Source: Akebia trifoliata (taxonomy: Eukaryota; Streptophyta; Magnoliopsida; Ranunculales; Lardizabalaceae). Taken from it: a DNA stretch of 64,000 bases. Made by a program: the position numbers and the translations under genes. The notes under the pieces were generated by a model. The model searched no databases and was not told the DNA's origin. It was given only the letters and a program-made list of their open reading frames with translations. The number at the start of each line of letters is the position of its first letter. Position 1 is the first letter of the stretch. Below, piece after piece: positions 49,091 to 60,743 of this stretch. The DNA lies in contig CM030710.1 in the NCBI GenBank assembly GCA_017979445.1, forward strand, positions 18,648,248 through 18,712,247. The letters are read 5' to 3'.

Positions 49091-49601
49091 AACTTTAAAA
49101 AAGAATCTAATGAAGACTTTACATCACCTAATTTCAATAATGTTATGACTCCAATTACCTCATTGTACAACCTTGCCATAATTTCATATCGTATGATTGC
49201 TTTTATTGCATAGGTGCAATTCATTTTGAATCATTTTTGTCAATAAGAGAAGATCTCCAGGATCTGACACTTTTTAATCGTTGAGAGTTTATTCTCAAGG
49301 ATCCGATGGAATGCTTCATAACCATCACACCATTGCACACACATGCATTTTTGCATAAGTCAGGGAGAATTCTCAAAATTAGAGGATCTGATCTAGTCTA
49401 TCAGTGAAAGCTTACATTCGAGGATTTGACATTTTTTCGTCTGATGTGACTTTTACCCTCAAGGATCCGGACGTCCTAACAAACTACCAAATCAGGCTAC
49501 AAAAATGAAATGTCATTGACTTTAGCATTCAAATGTCGCATTATCTATCAAAGTAGATTTTCCATCTAGTTTGTTTCCATCCTCTACCAAAGAGGTACAT
49601 C
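49091..49601. other. Spacer between tandem array and LTR
   Basis: No coding match. A repeated phrase around AAGGATC(C/T)G(A/G) (near 49255, 49300, 49380, 49460) suggests another decayed short repeat. A weak purine word, AAAGAGG, lies just before the LTR. Confidence 0.4.
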
Positions 49602-52600
49602 TGTAGATACCCCATTTTTGCATCCACCTGACTTGGTGATCTGCCACCCAGTTGCTGTGGATTCTTAATGATGAGCGCAAAGAACTTGAAATATTGGGAA
49701 GGCCTTCTTCCAATTATCTATATTTTATTTCCAATCTTTCTAATTCTACTCTTTTCTTTCTTCTAGCCACGCAACATAAAATTACGTATGCCTAGGATCG
49801 CTACACCATACACTTGATTTAACAAGTACGCACGATTAGGTTCATCACATACTTCGATAACGTAGAAACATTGCAACTCTCGAAAATTGAACCTTGAGAC
49901 TTAAAAATAATCACATTTGGACTAAAAGAAATCTCACGCTAAAATTCACAAAATTGACAAAATAACAAAAATACCCCTCATGAATTTCGAACCTTCCAAA
50001 AGCCTCAAAAGTACCTTCATTACCTTTAGAATATGATTTTGAGTCTAATGGGACCCAAATCAACAAAAATGGAAAAAATTATAAAAATAAGTAAAATACC
50101 CCTTGATGCTTGATTTAGACACTCACATTTAAGAAAATTGAAAATTTTCACGTGAAACGACGGAAAGTCCGAAAATCTCTAATTTCAATAAAACAACAAC
50201 TTGAAAATTTTAAATCAAAATTCAAATTCAATTCAACCGATCAACTAAAATCAAGATTAAAAATTACTTAATCAATCGAATTAAAGTTAAGATTCAATCA
50301 ATCGATCAAATCAAAATTAATAATTCAAACAATCAATTACTTCAATAAATTCAAAATCAAATTAAAATTGAAGTTCAATCAAGGTGAAATTAAAATTAAT
50401 TCGATTAATCAAAATAAAATTTCATCGATGAATCAAATTAAAACCCACTTCAAAATTCAAATTGCAATTGAATTGACTAATCAAAATTCAAACTAAAATT
50501 TAATTGACTAATCAAAATTAAAACTAAAATTTAATAGACCAAAAAAATTGAAATAAAATTTAATCGACCAATCAAATTGAAATAAAATTCGATCAACCAA
50601 TCAATATTTAAATTAAAATCCAATTGATCGGTTGAATCAAAATTCAATCGACCGCAAAGCGTGGGATCATATCCCCTTCCATTTAAACCCAATTAGAAAG
50701 AGAATATCTGTTTGGTTCGGTCAAAGAAGAAACAAATAAAGCAAAGAAGAAAAAAAATTAAAAGAAAGCATCAATAGAAGGAAGAAAGAGAAAGAATAGA
50801 AAAAGAAATAAATAGAAACTAATTCTCTTTTAAAGAGAATCCCATATTCTCTTAGAAGGGGAAAGGGGTCACATTTTTTTAACAATAAAATTGGGGTTTC
50901 TCTCTTATTCACATCTGGTGAAATAAGTTTTCCTCTTAGACAGCAACCCAAAAAAAATAGAGAACAGGAGAGAAGTTTAGGAAAAGTCTGAAGCAAAAGT
51001 GGAAACGAAAAAAGAAGAAAAAAAAGAAATAGAAAAGGGAAGAGAAGAGAAGAAGGAACTGAACTTCTTCTTCTTCAAACTTGCGGCCTCACCCCTCCAC
51101 TCAATCTTATTCTTTTCAGCCTGCACAACCAGTCACACCATTGTCTTCATCTCATCATTCTTGGTCTTCTTTTTAGGCTCATCCTCTCACCATCTTAGAT
51201 TAACGTCCTTACCTTATTCACTTCATTTCAGTACTCCATAGACTTCCTTAATCACCTTCACCATTAGCAACAGCCCTTAGCATCCCCATTCATCATCTAC
51301 TTCATCACCTCCACCATTGGTAATAAACCTTGGCCTCATATTTCCATGTTTTAGCACCCTTTTAGCACCCCTAAACTCTCAACCTTATTAGTCCCACAAA
51401 CCAGCAATTCCATCCACCTATCCTCTCTCTTCTCAACAACCCACAAAATGGGAACTCACATTCTTCTCCTTCTCAACGCCCCACAAACCAACAACATCCT
51501 CCACCTCTCATTTCTCTTCTTCATCTTCCCCAAAACAAGCAATATCGTCTCTTTTCCTTTCTCTTCTCAACGTTCCAAAATAGCATCCCTCCCTATCCAT
51601 TTTTTCTCTATTTCTTAACGTCCAACAATAACCTTCTTTCTTACCCTTTTATATTCACGAGCCTAGTAGCTCATTCGCTCTCACAAGCTCCCGTTAAACT
51701 AGAAGGAATTACTGTGTCAACCACTTTATTGCTCGAGGTAAGTATTAATTTTTTTTAATTTTTTCTACTTCATGTTTTCTTGTTTTCTTTTCTACGTCTT
51801 CCCTCTTTCTCCCTTCTTATATCTTTGTGTAAAGAAAAGGGAAAGTAAAGTTTTTTGACCTTTTTAGATATTTTTCATGGTACATGGGTTTATTTTTATG
51901 CATGAATTAGTAATGCTAGTTCGTTAGTAATTTATGTTGAATCGCCATAAAAGCTCATACTCCCCATATGAAAAATTAATTTTTCCCATCTAAAGTCGAA
52001 CTTGAGTCTTAATGCCTGTTCATGTCTATGATAATTTAATCGATTCAAGTCTATTCATGTTTTTTATTTATTTGATTTGGTAAGGTGCATGGCTTGATTG
52101 GTTTAGTAATCATGCATACTCATCGTGACGATCCCTATAGATTATGATTTGAATATTACCAATTTGAAAATGATCAATGCATGTGAGTTTGCAACCAATT
52201 TGATAGTATATTCATGCATATGAATTTTTTTTACCAATTTGAAAATTTTCATGCACATAATAATGTTTATCAATTCAAAAATTAGTTTACATGTGATGAA
52301 TCATGTAAATATTCGAAAAAAATTTAACCGTAGGATTCGTTTACCAAATCCTATATAAATTGATGATGATTAGATCCTAAATTGACTTTAGTCTTTACCA
52401 GTTGACCGTAGGATAGTTTGGGATCGTAGTAGAGACCAATCATCTAGATCGGACAGGTTCAATACCTAACACCTTTCGAAACCTGTAATATGACCCCTTA
52501 CCAATTCTCTTGCTCATGGACCAACTCGATCTATTTTGGAGTTGTTTATGATTCCTAGACCTAAAATAAGTAGAGATTCCCAATTTGTAGAAAATCTCCA

Positions 52601-52640
52601 ATTTACCAATCTGACTTCTCTTCAATATTTAGTGAAAAAG
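49602..52640 (+). mobile_element. Long gypsy (Tat/Ogre-like) LTR, probably 3'-truncated
   Basis: Starts TGTAGATACCCCATTTTTGCA, like the solo LTR at 19430. Near 52460 it has CAATACCTAACACCTTTCG...GACCCC, the phrase close to the right end of that LTR and of the LTR at 60744. Long CTTCTTCTT and CTTCTCC-rich stretches lie in the middle (51060-51720). No TG...CA right end or duplication was found before the integrase begins, so the right end is missing or replaced. It is most simply the 3' LTR of the relic on its left. Confidence 0.65.
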
Positions 52641-52654
52641 GGTTGAAGCGATTT

Positions 52655-53790
52655 TAGGAATGTTGTACTCCTCTAGAAGGACAGTTGTACAGGAAATCTA
52701 TTGGTGAACTACTCCTAAGCTACTTGACGCTAAAAGAAATAGAGGAGGTGTTAAGAGAGATCTATGAAGGAGAATATGGCAACCACTCGGGTACAAGGTT
52801 GTTAGCACATAAAGTACTCTCCCAAGGGGTATTTCTAGCCTTATTTGTAAAAGGATTGTTAAAGATATGGAATGATCATTCGTCAGCCAGCAGTGTAACT
52901 CAATTTTCTAGTCAACCCTTGGCCCTTCATGCAGTGAAAAATTGATCTAGTAGGTCCGCTACCTAGAGCACCAAGGAATTTTACCTTTTTGCTGGTGGTA
53001 ATAGATTACTTCACTAAGTGGGTAGAAGCATTCCCTTTTACTAGGATTCATCAACAAGATGTATAGAAATTCATTTGGGCGAACATAAGCTATTGATTTG
53101 GTTTGCCTCACACAATATTGTCAAATAATGGAAGATAGTTCGCAGGAAAGCAGATCAAAACTTTTTGTGAGAAGCATGGGTTAACACAGTTATTTTCTAG
53201 GCCACAATATTTGTAAAGCAACGGTCAAGCTAAAGCCACAAATAAAGTGCTGATAGATATGTTAACGAAAAGGTTGGGAGAAACAAAGTGTAAATGGACA
53301 GTAATTTTGCACAGAGTATTATGGGCCTACAGGACAACTTCCAAGACTTTTATAAAAACATCTCTATTCACCATGACTTATAGAATGGAAACAATGATAC
53401 CCATAGAAAACAACTTCCACACAATTCGATCAAAGATGGTGCAGACTGATCAGAATAATAAGTAAATAGTAGTAGGACTGGATTTGCTGGAAGAGAAGTG
53501 AGAAGCAACGCTGATAAGGCTAAAGAGTTATCACCAGAAGCTACAAAGTTACTTTAATTGAAGGGTCTGCCACAAGCAATTTAAGGAAGGAGAGTTAATG
53601 TTGCGTAGAGTATTCCAAAATATAGAAGACTTGAACAACGGGAAGTTAGGTCTAAACTAAGAAGAACTTTACAGAGTAATTAAAGTTGGACAAAAGGGGG
53701 TCTACTACTTGTTCACAATGTCTTGTCAGGAGTTGCCTAAACTATGGAATACTTCACTATGTCACCTTCAGCATTAAACGACTTGATTAT
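52655..53790 (+). pseudogene. Ty3/gypsy integrase and pol C-terminus, decayed
   Basis: Broken frames give EGQLYRKSIGELLLSYLT, EVLREIYEGEYGNHSG, IDLVGPLPRAPRN, FLLVVIDYFTKWVEAFPF, GLPHTILSNNGR, FCEKHGLTQLFSRPQY, SNGQAKATNKVLIDML and WAYRTTSKT, in that order. This is the H2C2 region and catalytic core of a Tat-type integrase followed by its C-terminal domain, ending near LPKLWNTS. Of the D-D-E triad the first Asp (VVIDYF) is kept, the second is Asn (LSNNGR) and the Glu is Lys (GQAKATNK), so it is inactive quite apart from the stops. It is cut on the right by the CACTA-like element at 53793. Confidence 0.85.
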
Positions 53791-53797
53791 TGCACTA

Positions 53798-56700
53798 AGA
53801 CGACTAATCAAATTAGTCCTTAATAGTAGTAGCTTGTAGCAGTCGTTTTAGTATATCGACATCAGATTTAGGTTCTCAAATATTATTGATATATATAACA
53901 ATGATTTTGGTGATAAATCTTAGGTGTTGAAGCACTTTTATTAAATCCCAAGCCCACGATATGTTAAACCCTATTTCAATTTATTTCCTCTTCAAACCTT
54001 TGTCTATCTCTCAAATTTTCAAACCCTACCCAGGTTGACCCCTCTCTCTTTTCCTTTCCTTCTTCCTTTCATCGTTCTTAAAGGTTTTATTATACGAGGC
54101 TCTAATCTTTCGAATGGCTTTAGGTTTTTTATTTATTAATAAACAGATGTAGCTCACGATTTTATCTCCCTTTCTATCTCTTTTATATCATTCTTCGCAC
54201 GTGCCATCTCCTTTGATTTTTTTCTCATTGTTCCTCTCTTGATCTCATCTACAGTACGATTTCTCTTTCTAATCTCCTTTTAGAAATGAAGTGGACGAAG
54301 GTGGTCTCTCTCTCTCTGTAAAATTTATTTTGGATTCTTTGAGACCAACATGTGCTTTTCATTTGTTTTCAAGAGGTCCAGATCTATTGGATGAAATTCT
54401 ACTAACGAAGGTAAATATTTCAATTTCAGATTCAAAGTTTTGTTTGATTATAGACTTAATTTCATTTTTTCTTCACGTTTGTATAAAGTTTGGATAGATT
54501 AGATGAAGTTCTTGTAAGAAAAATTGAAAGTTTGAGCTCAAATTCATAACTTATCTTAAGTTATTGATTTAATCTGTTTGTTTTTATTTTTATTTACTGA
54601 ATTCCAAATTAAATAGATCCAAGTTATTTTGCGTAAATTTTGAATACAAGTTCAAATTTACAGTATTTTTTCTTAAAGATTCTTAACAGAGTGTCTCTTC
54701 AAGATTTATGAAGCTTGATGCTTTATCTTAATTTTTTATCTTTCAATATATAATTTGTTTTGTTTCATTTCGTCTCTAGAGCTTTGTTCTTCTTATTGTA
54801 TTTGTTTTAAATCATTGGAATGTAGGTGAGAAGGCGGTCTATCATACTACTAAGCTGGGATGAGTGACTATGTTTTGCTTTTAAAGGTGAAAAGATTCCT
54901 ATAATTTTATATTTTTTTCCTATTTCTTTTTCGTGTTTGATGTGTAACTAATGTTCTAATTAAAACCTTTTAATCACAACCCTACTTAGGTGGGTAGGTT
55001 ATTGGTTAGTTTAAAAGATAACTTTTTCTTATAATATTTTTCTCAAAAAATCTTACCAATCCATTAAGCCATAGATCAAGTGGTCTATTGTTTGAATGAA
55101 GTATAGGCATGTTAAGTCAGAGAATATGACGTTCATAACTCGTAATCTATAATCTATAACTTGTAATCTAATTTGTTACATGTAACGTGATAATGCAATA
55201 CAAGGTTTATCAAACTGACCATTTAATTCAGTGTTAAAAAAAATATGCTAATACAATTATCTTTCTATTACCCTATTTTCACACCAATTAGTTGACTAGT
55301 ACTGAACTATGTAAGTATAATATCCTTACGGTGAAACTTAACTCTGTCAAACTATTTACTTAATATAATTTGGTTTAATTAATTTCTTTGGGCTGTAGGT
55401 AGTTACAGTTTTCCCAAGATGCTATTTCAATGACATTTTTCTAACAACGGCTATGGATGATCCCAAACGTCCGAGTTCATCAATCGTGGCATGATTACAA
55501 GATTTAGGAAATTTGGAGGTGTTCACATTGAAAGTGATATGGTATGCATCTCACTGAAACAAGTTTGCCAGTTTAAAATTGTGGAATACACTTGCATCGA
55601 TAACATATATTTTTATAAGTAGATATATAATATCCATGAAAAGAGCAAACATAAATTGTTTATTTTATGAATAAAAAAAAAAGAAAATATTTAATTAAAG
55701 GGGAAAAGAATAAAAGGAGAGGTACTAAAAATAACAAAAATGAGGGTTAAATAGGCAAAAAAAATAAAAAGTAACTACAATAGTAGATCCACACCAAATT
55801 ATGTACTATCCCTATATACTCCTCCCTAAACAAGTTTTTCCCCCAAGCTATGTTGCATTGGCATAGGTATTCATGTTAGTATCAAGTGTCAACATGGATA
55901 TGGAGTATCAAACTCGATGAACACTAAAAAGTAGGCTTCATGCGTCGCCAATGTATTTTAAAAAACACACATCTAATTGATAATCTTTGTATAGTAGTAA
56001 GGATAATATGGATTATATAATATAGTTCTTATGATTCATACCTATAACTATAATAAGTTGTAAATAAGAAAAACATGTAATCATATTTACTACTGTGAAA
56101 ATTTCTATTAAAAAATAGTTGAAACTCCTTTTTGGTAAACGTTAACCAATATCTTGCACATAATGAAGGAAAACAAAATATTGATTGTCACACCAAAATC
56201 ATAGTTTCGAAATCTGACAAGGTATTTTACCCATTGAGAAGAACCATTGTAACATGTACATCATCATTTGCTGGTCTTGGTACACTTGAAAATAATATTT
56301 TTTATAGACAACACCAGGACACAAATTTATTTCATGGTATGGAAGAATCACACATATTCAAGGCACCTTTTATCACATGATCTTGATTAGAGATAGGTTC
56401 TTGGATTTTTTAGCCCATGGTCTAGCACTAAGATTTCAAGTTCATATGATTCACATTCTTATAACAGACCTGGGAAAATGTGATTATTTTCCCTCACTAA
56501 TTCTTGAAAGGACGACCGATTCAAAAGGACTTATTTCTAATTGTTGGCTATGCCCTGTTGTTATTATCAATCATTACTCTTACATGGAGTGAGTGAATTC
56601 TCGGCATATGTTTCTGGTTGTTCAGCATATGATGTTAAATGGATGTGAGAACCTTACGGATCTACCAAGGGAGACATGAGAAATTTAAGTTGTCATGGCC

Positions 56701-58311
56701 TTTGGACAAAGAAACCATCTTTAAGTACCAGAATGTGCATTCATCCTTGATATTAAATGAAGCTCTGGCAACTACCCAACCGAATGGAGCGGCCTTGTCA
56801 TCAGAGGGATCTATAGTGACATTAGTGATAATCTGCCTCATTTGTAGGTAATCTTATTTGTCTCTGAGATCTAAAGTTGAATTTGTTTGGTGATTTCCCT
56901 CTCATGAATTGATGTCCAAAGCCCTAATATAAATACATGCTTCAACATTTTTTTACATGGCTTCTGTAAACGGTATAGTGGAACTGGCATTTTTTGTTTG
57001 AGAACCCCTTACCTTTCTTTTATATAACTCATGTTTCTTAATCATGCATTCAAGGCCAATAACCTCAATGTTATCCTTCTGAACAATCCTTGCCATACTA
57101 ACAAACCAAATCTTTAATTTCAATATAGGTTTGTATGTAGTATTTGCCTAATTGATTCAATCTTAGGAGATTGATTAAGATTGAGTTGTTTCAGATAGGG
57201 ATGTACATTTTTACCAAACCAAGTTGGCTAATGAATAAGGCACCAAACCAGGTATGTAAATTTTTTAGTATTTTAGTGCCTAACAAATTTAGTAGGTTGA
57301 TTAATGTGTCAACACTTCAGGGTGGATTTTGTCTTGTTTTTCTTCGGAAAGGCAAAACAAAGCATAAAATAAGAAGGAAAAAGAGTGTTATATGGATTCA
57401 TGCAGACATATATGTGTGTGTGTGTGTACATATTTTTTATGGGTAAGATTATAAGTTTATAACCTTTTGTGTGTATTCTTTTTGGGCATGGACAGGTCTG
57501 GGTGCAATGAGTATAATTTTGCTAGCTGGATGGAGTGTTTCAGATCCAACGCACCAAGGGGTTCCAACAACAAATCTTTGTTTGAGCCGTAGATTATTCA
57601 TGTTTGTGTATGATTAGTGATTTATAATATCTCACTTCCTATACAATATAACCATAGTTGCTCTTATGTTCCTTAAAACTTAACACATTCATGGATGTTA
57701 TTTTTCAGGTACTGAAGTCTGGAAGAAAAACCAAGGTAAAACCATCATAAATAGCTTAGGCCTTAGAGTTGTTATGTTTTAATTTTTTGGGTTAGAGAAT
57801 GACTCCAATAACCTTCATTTTATATTGAAGTTTTTAATTTCTACTGGAATTTAGGTTTATGCATGTTGAGCAAAGAGGATTATGAAATTGTGTTAAAGCT
57901 TGTCAATTTGTTATAGCTTTACAGCACATACAATTGCTCCATAATCTGAGTAAGAGATTTCATCTTTTTAAGTTATAAATGTGTTCTTTTTTTTATGGCT
58001 ATGCATGCAATTTTATTATAATATATGCTTTCTTCTACATACTTTCTTTCTTGTTATAAAAATTTCAATTGCTCACAAATTACATGTTAACTTTACAAGT
58101 CGTCAGAAATTGTTGCTGAGCTCTCTTTTCAATGTCACAGTACTTGCTTTTTGATCACCATTCTATGCGAATCAAGTTTTATCCTACCCATTTTAGTTAG
58201 TTGAATATTTTCCTTTGTCGGGTGGTATTTATAGGAATTAATGTGGTGGGTTCTGTGCTAGTAGCAAAATCAGTTTACAAATTAAAGTCTTCTATATATT
58301 CTTGCCTTCAG
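53798..58311. other. Interior of the second CACTA-like element, mostly unrecognised
   Basis: Pyrimidine-rich leader-like sequence at about 53970-54310 (AAACCCTA words, CTCTCTCT) could be a captured gene start. Open pieces near 56132-56380 and 56639-56851 match nothing I know. A (TG)n run lies at 57414-57427. Confidence 0.35.
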
Positions 58312-58806
58312 GTGTTCAAGAAGTTTGGAGTGGAGAAATTTGATCCCATAAATGAGCAGTTTGATCCATACTTGCATAATGCAGTCTTCTAAATTCTTGA
58401 TGGTTCAAAGCCCCCTGACACCATTGCCATTGTTCTGAAGGTATGAACTTTATCGCTCAATTTTTTTCTTGATCTCTATTTTATTTATTTATTTATTTTT
58501 GGGTGGGGAGGTTGGGGTTCATATATCTTTTTAGTGAATTTCACAACATTCACTCTCAAATTGAGAAGGTTGACATATTGATCATCTATCATGCATTGTG
58601 AATAAAAATTGAATTACAACCTTATGAACTAGAAGTATAATGATCAAACATGCTTAATTAGAATGTAATTATAAATGCATATTAAAATCCTTATTTTTTT
58701 TGTATTGCAACCTGGATACATGCTATATGATCATGTTATCCGGCCAGTTGAAGTTGGTGTTATTGTTGCTTTGGACAATGAGACTGACCAAAGTTCTAAA
58801 GTGTGA
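58312..58806 (+). pseudogene. Captured GrpE (mitochondrial HSP70 nucleotide exchange factor) 3' exons
   Basis: Exon one (58312-58440, after a CAG acceptor and before GTATG) reads VFKKFGVEKFDPINEQFDP, then YLHNAVF, a TAA where family members have Gln, and ILDGSKPPDTIAIVLK. The second block (58711-58806) reads GYMLYDHVIRPVEVGVIVA...SSKV and a stop. These are the end of the long-helix dimer region and the beta-domain (HNAVF, VIRPAEVGV) of GrpE, which releases ADP from mitochondrial or plastid HSP70. The acceptor of the second exon is GCAA instead of GCAG, and with the in-frame stop this cannot be expressed normally. Upstream exons are absent. It sits inside the CACTA-like element, and its intron shows it was captured from genomic DNA. 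Confidence 0.87.
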
Positions 58807-59159
58807 AAAACTGGCCTGCAATACTTCATCAAGTCTTCTAGTGCATTTGTTTGAGAAACTTGTACAATTGTATGTGAGAGAGAAGAAAGTTTAGAATCGT
58901 CATTAGAAACAACATATTAATTTTAGAAATAGTTTCTAGTGCAATGCCTATACAAAATTTTGCTGTGTTGACTATAATTATTCTAGTGTTAATTTATATT
59001 ATATAATGCCATAAGAAGAGAATTTTTAATTTCATTTTTCATTCTTTTGTACAGTTAATCTTCTATAAATTTTGACTTAAGGAACTGTGTACTGCAGTAA
59101 GAGGGAGGATTTAGGACAACTTCTGCTTGAATCAAAATTAGGATAATTACTTAATTTAT

Positions 59160-59410
59160 AAATTCAGAAAAATATTTTTTTATTATAAATCCAGAAAAAT
59201 GACTGTCTAAGACCATCATTTTTTACGACTATCTAAGACAATCATTTTTTTCGACGGTCTAAAACAGTTGCTTTTCCCGACTATTTAAACTGTCGTTTCT
59301 TCCATAGTCTAAAATCATCGTTTTTTTACTTTTATCGATAATTGTAATTTAAACATGAATCCTTTTAAAACGACTGCTTTTGCGGCTATAAGAGCAGTCG
59401 TTTATTGCGT
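59160..59410. repeat. Subterminal repeats of the second CACTA-like element
   Basis: Successive variants of CGACTATCTAAGACAATCATTTTTT, each ending in a T run, then AAACGACTGCTTTTGCGGC and GAGCAGTCGTTTATTGCG, the last two forming a partly inverted pair. Confidence 0.7.
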
Positions 59411-59494
59411 ATTATGACGTAGTGCTTGTAACCTCAAAATATATTCTCAATGAAAAAGTCTCATTTGATTATTGATAGCATGTGTGCGAAAATA

Positions 59495-60545
59495 GCTGAG
59501 ATGGGCCCCTTTGGGGGTACGAGTTTAGGTCGTTCTGTTCTATCTTAATTGACAAGGTATGGAGCTAGTCGAAACCCTGCTCTATCTTGAGTGACAAAGC
59601 ACTGAGTTGGGCTTCTTCGGGAGTCAGGTCCTCGCATCTCTCCTCTGCCTTAAGTGGTAAAGTAAAAAGTTGGACAGCCACGCTCTGTTCTAAGTGACAA
59701 AGCACTGAGTTGGGCTCCTTTGGGAGCCAGGTCCTCACAGCTCTTCTCTGCCTTAAGTGATAAAGTGAAGAGTTGGAAGGTCACGTTCTGTTCTGAGTGA
59801 CAGAGCACTGAGTTGGGCTTCTTCGAGAGTCAAGTCTTTGTAGCTCTCCTCCACCTAACTGGTAGAGTGGAGAGTTGGTCGGCCATGCTTTATCTTGAGT
59901 GATAGAGCATTGAGTTGGGTTCCTTCGAGAGTCAAGTCCTCGCAGCTCTCCTCTGCCTTAAGTGGTAGAGTGAAAAGTTGGCTGGCTACACTTTATCTTG
60001 AGTGACAGAGCACTGAATTGGGCTCCTTTGGGAGTCAAGTCCTCGTAGTTCTCCTCTACCTTAAGTGGCAGAGTGAAGAATTGGACGGCCATGCTCTCTC
60101 CTGAGTGACAAAACACTTAGTTAAGCTCCTTTGGAGGTCAAGTCTTCGCAACTTTCCTCTGCCTTATCTGACAGAGTGAAAATTTGGATGGCCACGCTCT
60201 ATCCTAAGTGGCAGAGTACTAAGTTGGGCTCCTTCGGAAGTTAGGTCCTCGCAATTCTCATCTGTCTTAAGTGGTAGAGTGAAGAGTTTGACGACCACGC
60301 CTTGTCCTGAGTAACAAATCATTTAGTTAGGCCCCTTTGGGTGTCAGGTCCTCGTAGCTCTCCTCTGCCTTAAGTGACAACATGAAAAGTTGGACGGCCA
60401 CACTCTATCCTGAGTGACAGAGCACTAAGTTGGGTTTCTTCAGAAGTCATGTCCTCACATTTTTTCTCTGCCTTAACTCACAGAGTGAAGAGCTCGACAG
60501 TCACGCTCTGCCCTGAGGAATGAAGCATTGAGTTGGGCCCCTTTG
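59495..60545 (+). repeat. Minisatellite array, 103-bp unit, ten copies
   Basis: The word ACTGAGTTGGGCT or a variant occurs at 59601, 59704, 59807, 59909, 60012, 60115, 60218, 60321, 60424 and 60527, spaced 102-103 bases. Each unit also has CTCCTCTGCCTTAAGTGG, AGAGTGAAGAGTTGG, GGCCACGCTCT and CCTGAGTGACAGAGCA. The units differ at many sites but keep their length, so growth was followed by substitution. It lies between the integrase relic (interrupted by the CACTA element) and an LTR, again the 3' hypervariable zone of a Tat-type element. Confidence 0.93.
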
Positions 60546-60743
60546 GTGGTTTTACCATATAAGGGTATGGAACTGGTCGATATTCCATGTTACTCTTATA
60601 GGTAGAATACTGAGTTAAGACACTATTAGAGGGAAGAAACTTAGAGATATCTCTCTAAGGAAGAGTGATATTGGCTTAGACGCGTGTTGTTTGAGATCCT
60701 AAGTGATCTTTGCTATACCCAGTGAATATTACGATGCACCTAT

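Larger units (their letters stand above)
53793..59424. mobile_element. Second CACTA-like transposon carrying a GrpE gene fragment
   Basis: Left end CACTAAGACGACTAAT at 53793, right end ATTATGACGTAGTG at 59424. AGCAGTCGTTT occurs close to both ends (about 53838-53846 and 59394-59402), and the right end has a subterminal repeat of about 30-40 bases (GACTATCTAAGAC(A/C)ATCATTTTTT and variants, 59190-59330). Outside the left end is TTG; outside the right end is C then TTG, so the expected 3-bp duplication fits only if one extra C is allowed. No transposase was recognised. The interior holds two exons of a GrpE gene. The sequence on either side fits one gypsy element (integrase left, 3' repeats right), supporting an insertion. 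Confidence 0.68.

Noticed and set aside
59495..60545. tRNA or rRNA cluster as the cause of the 103-bp period
   Set aside because: The unit has no cloverleaf potential, no A or B box and no rRNA words; it is a minisatellite.
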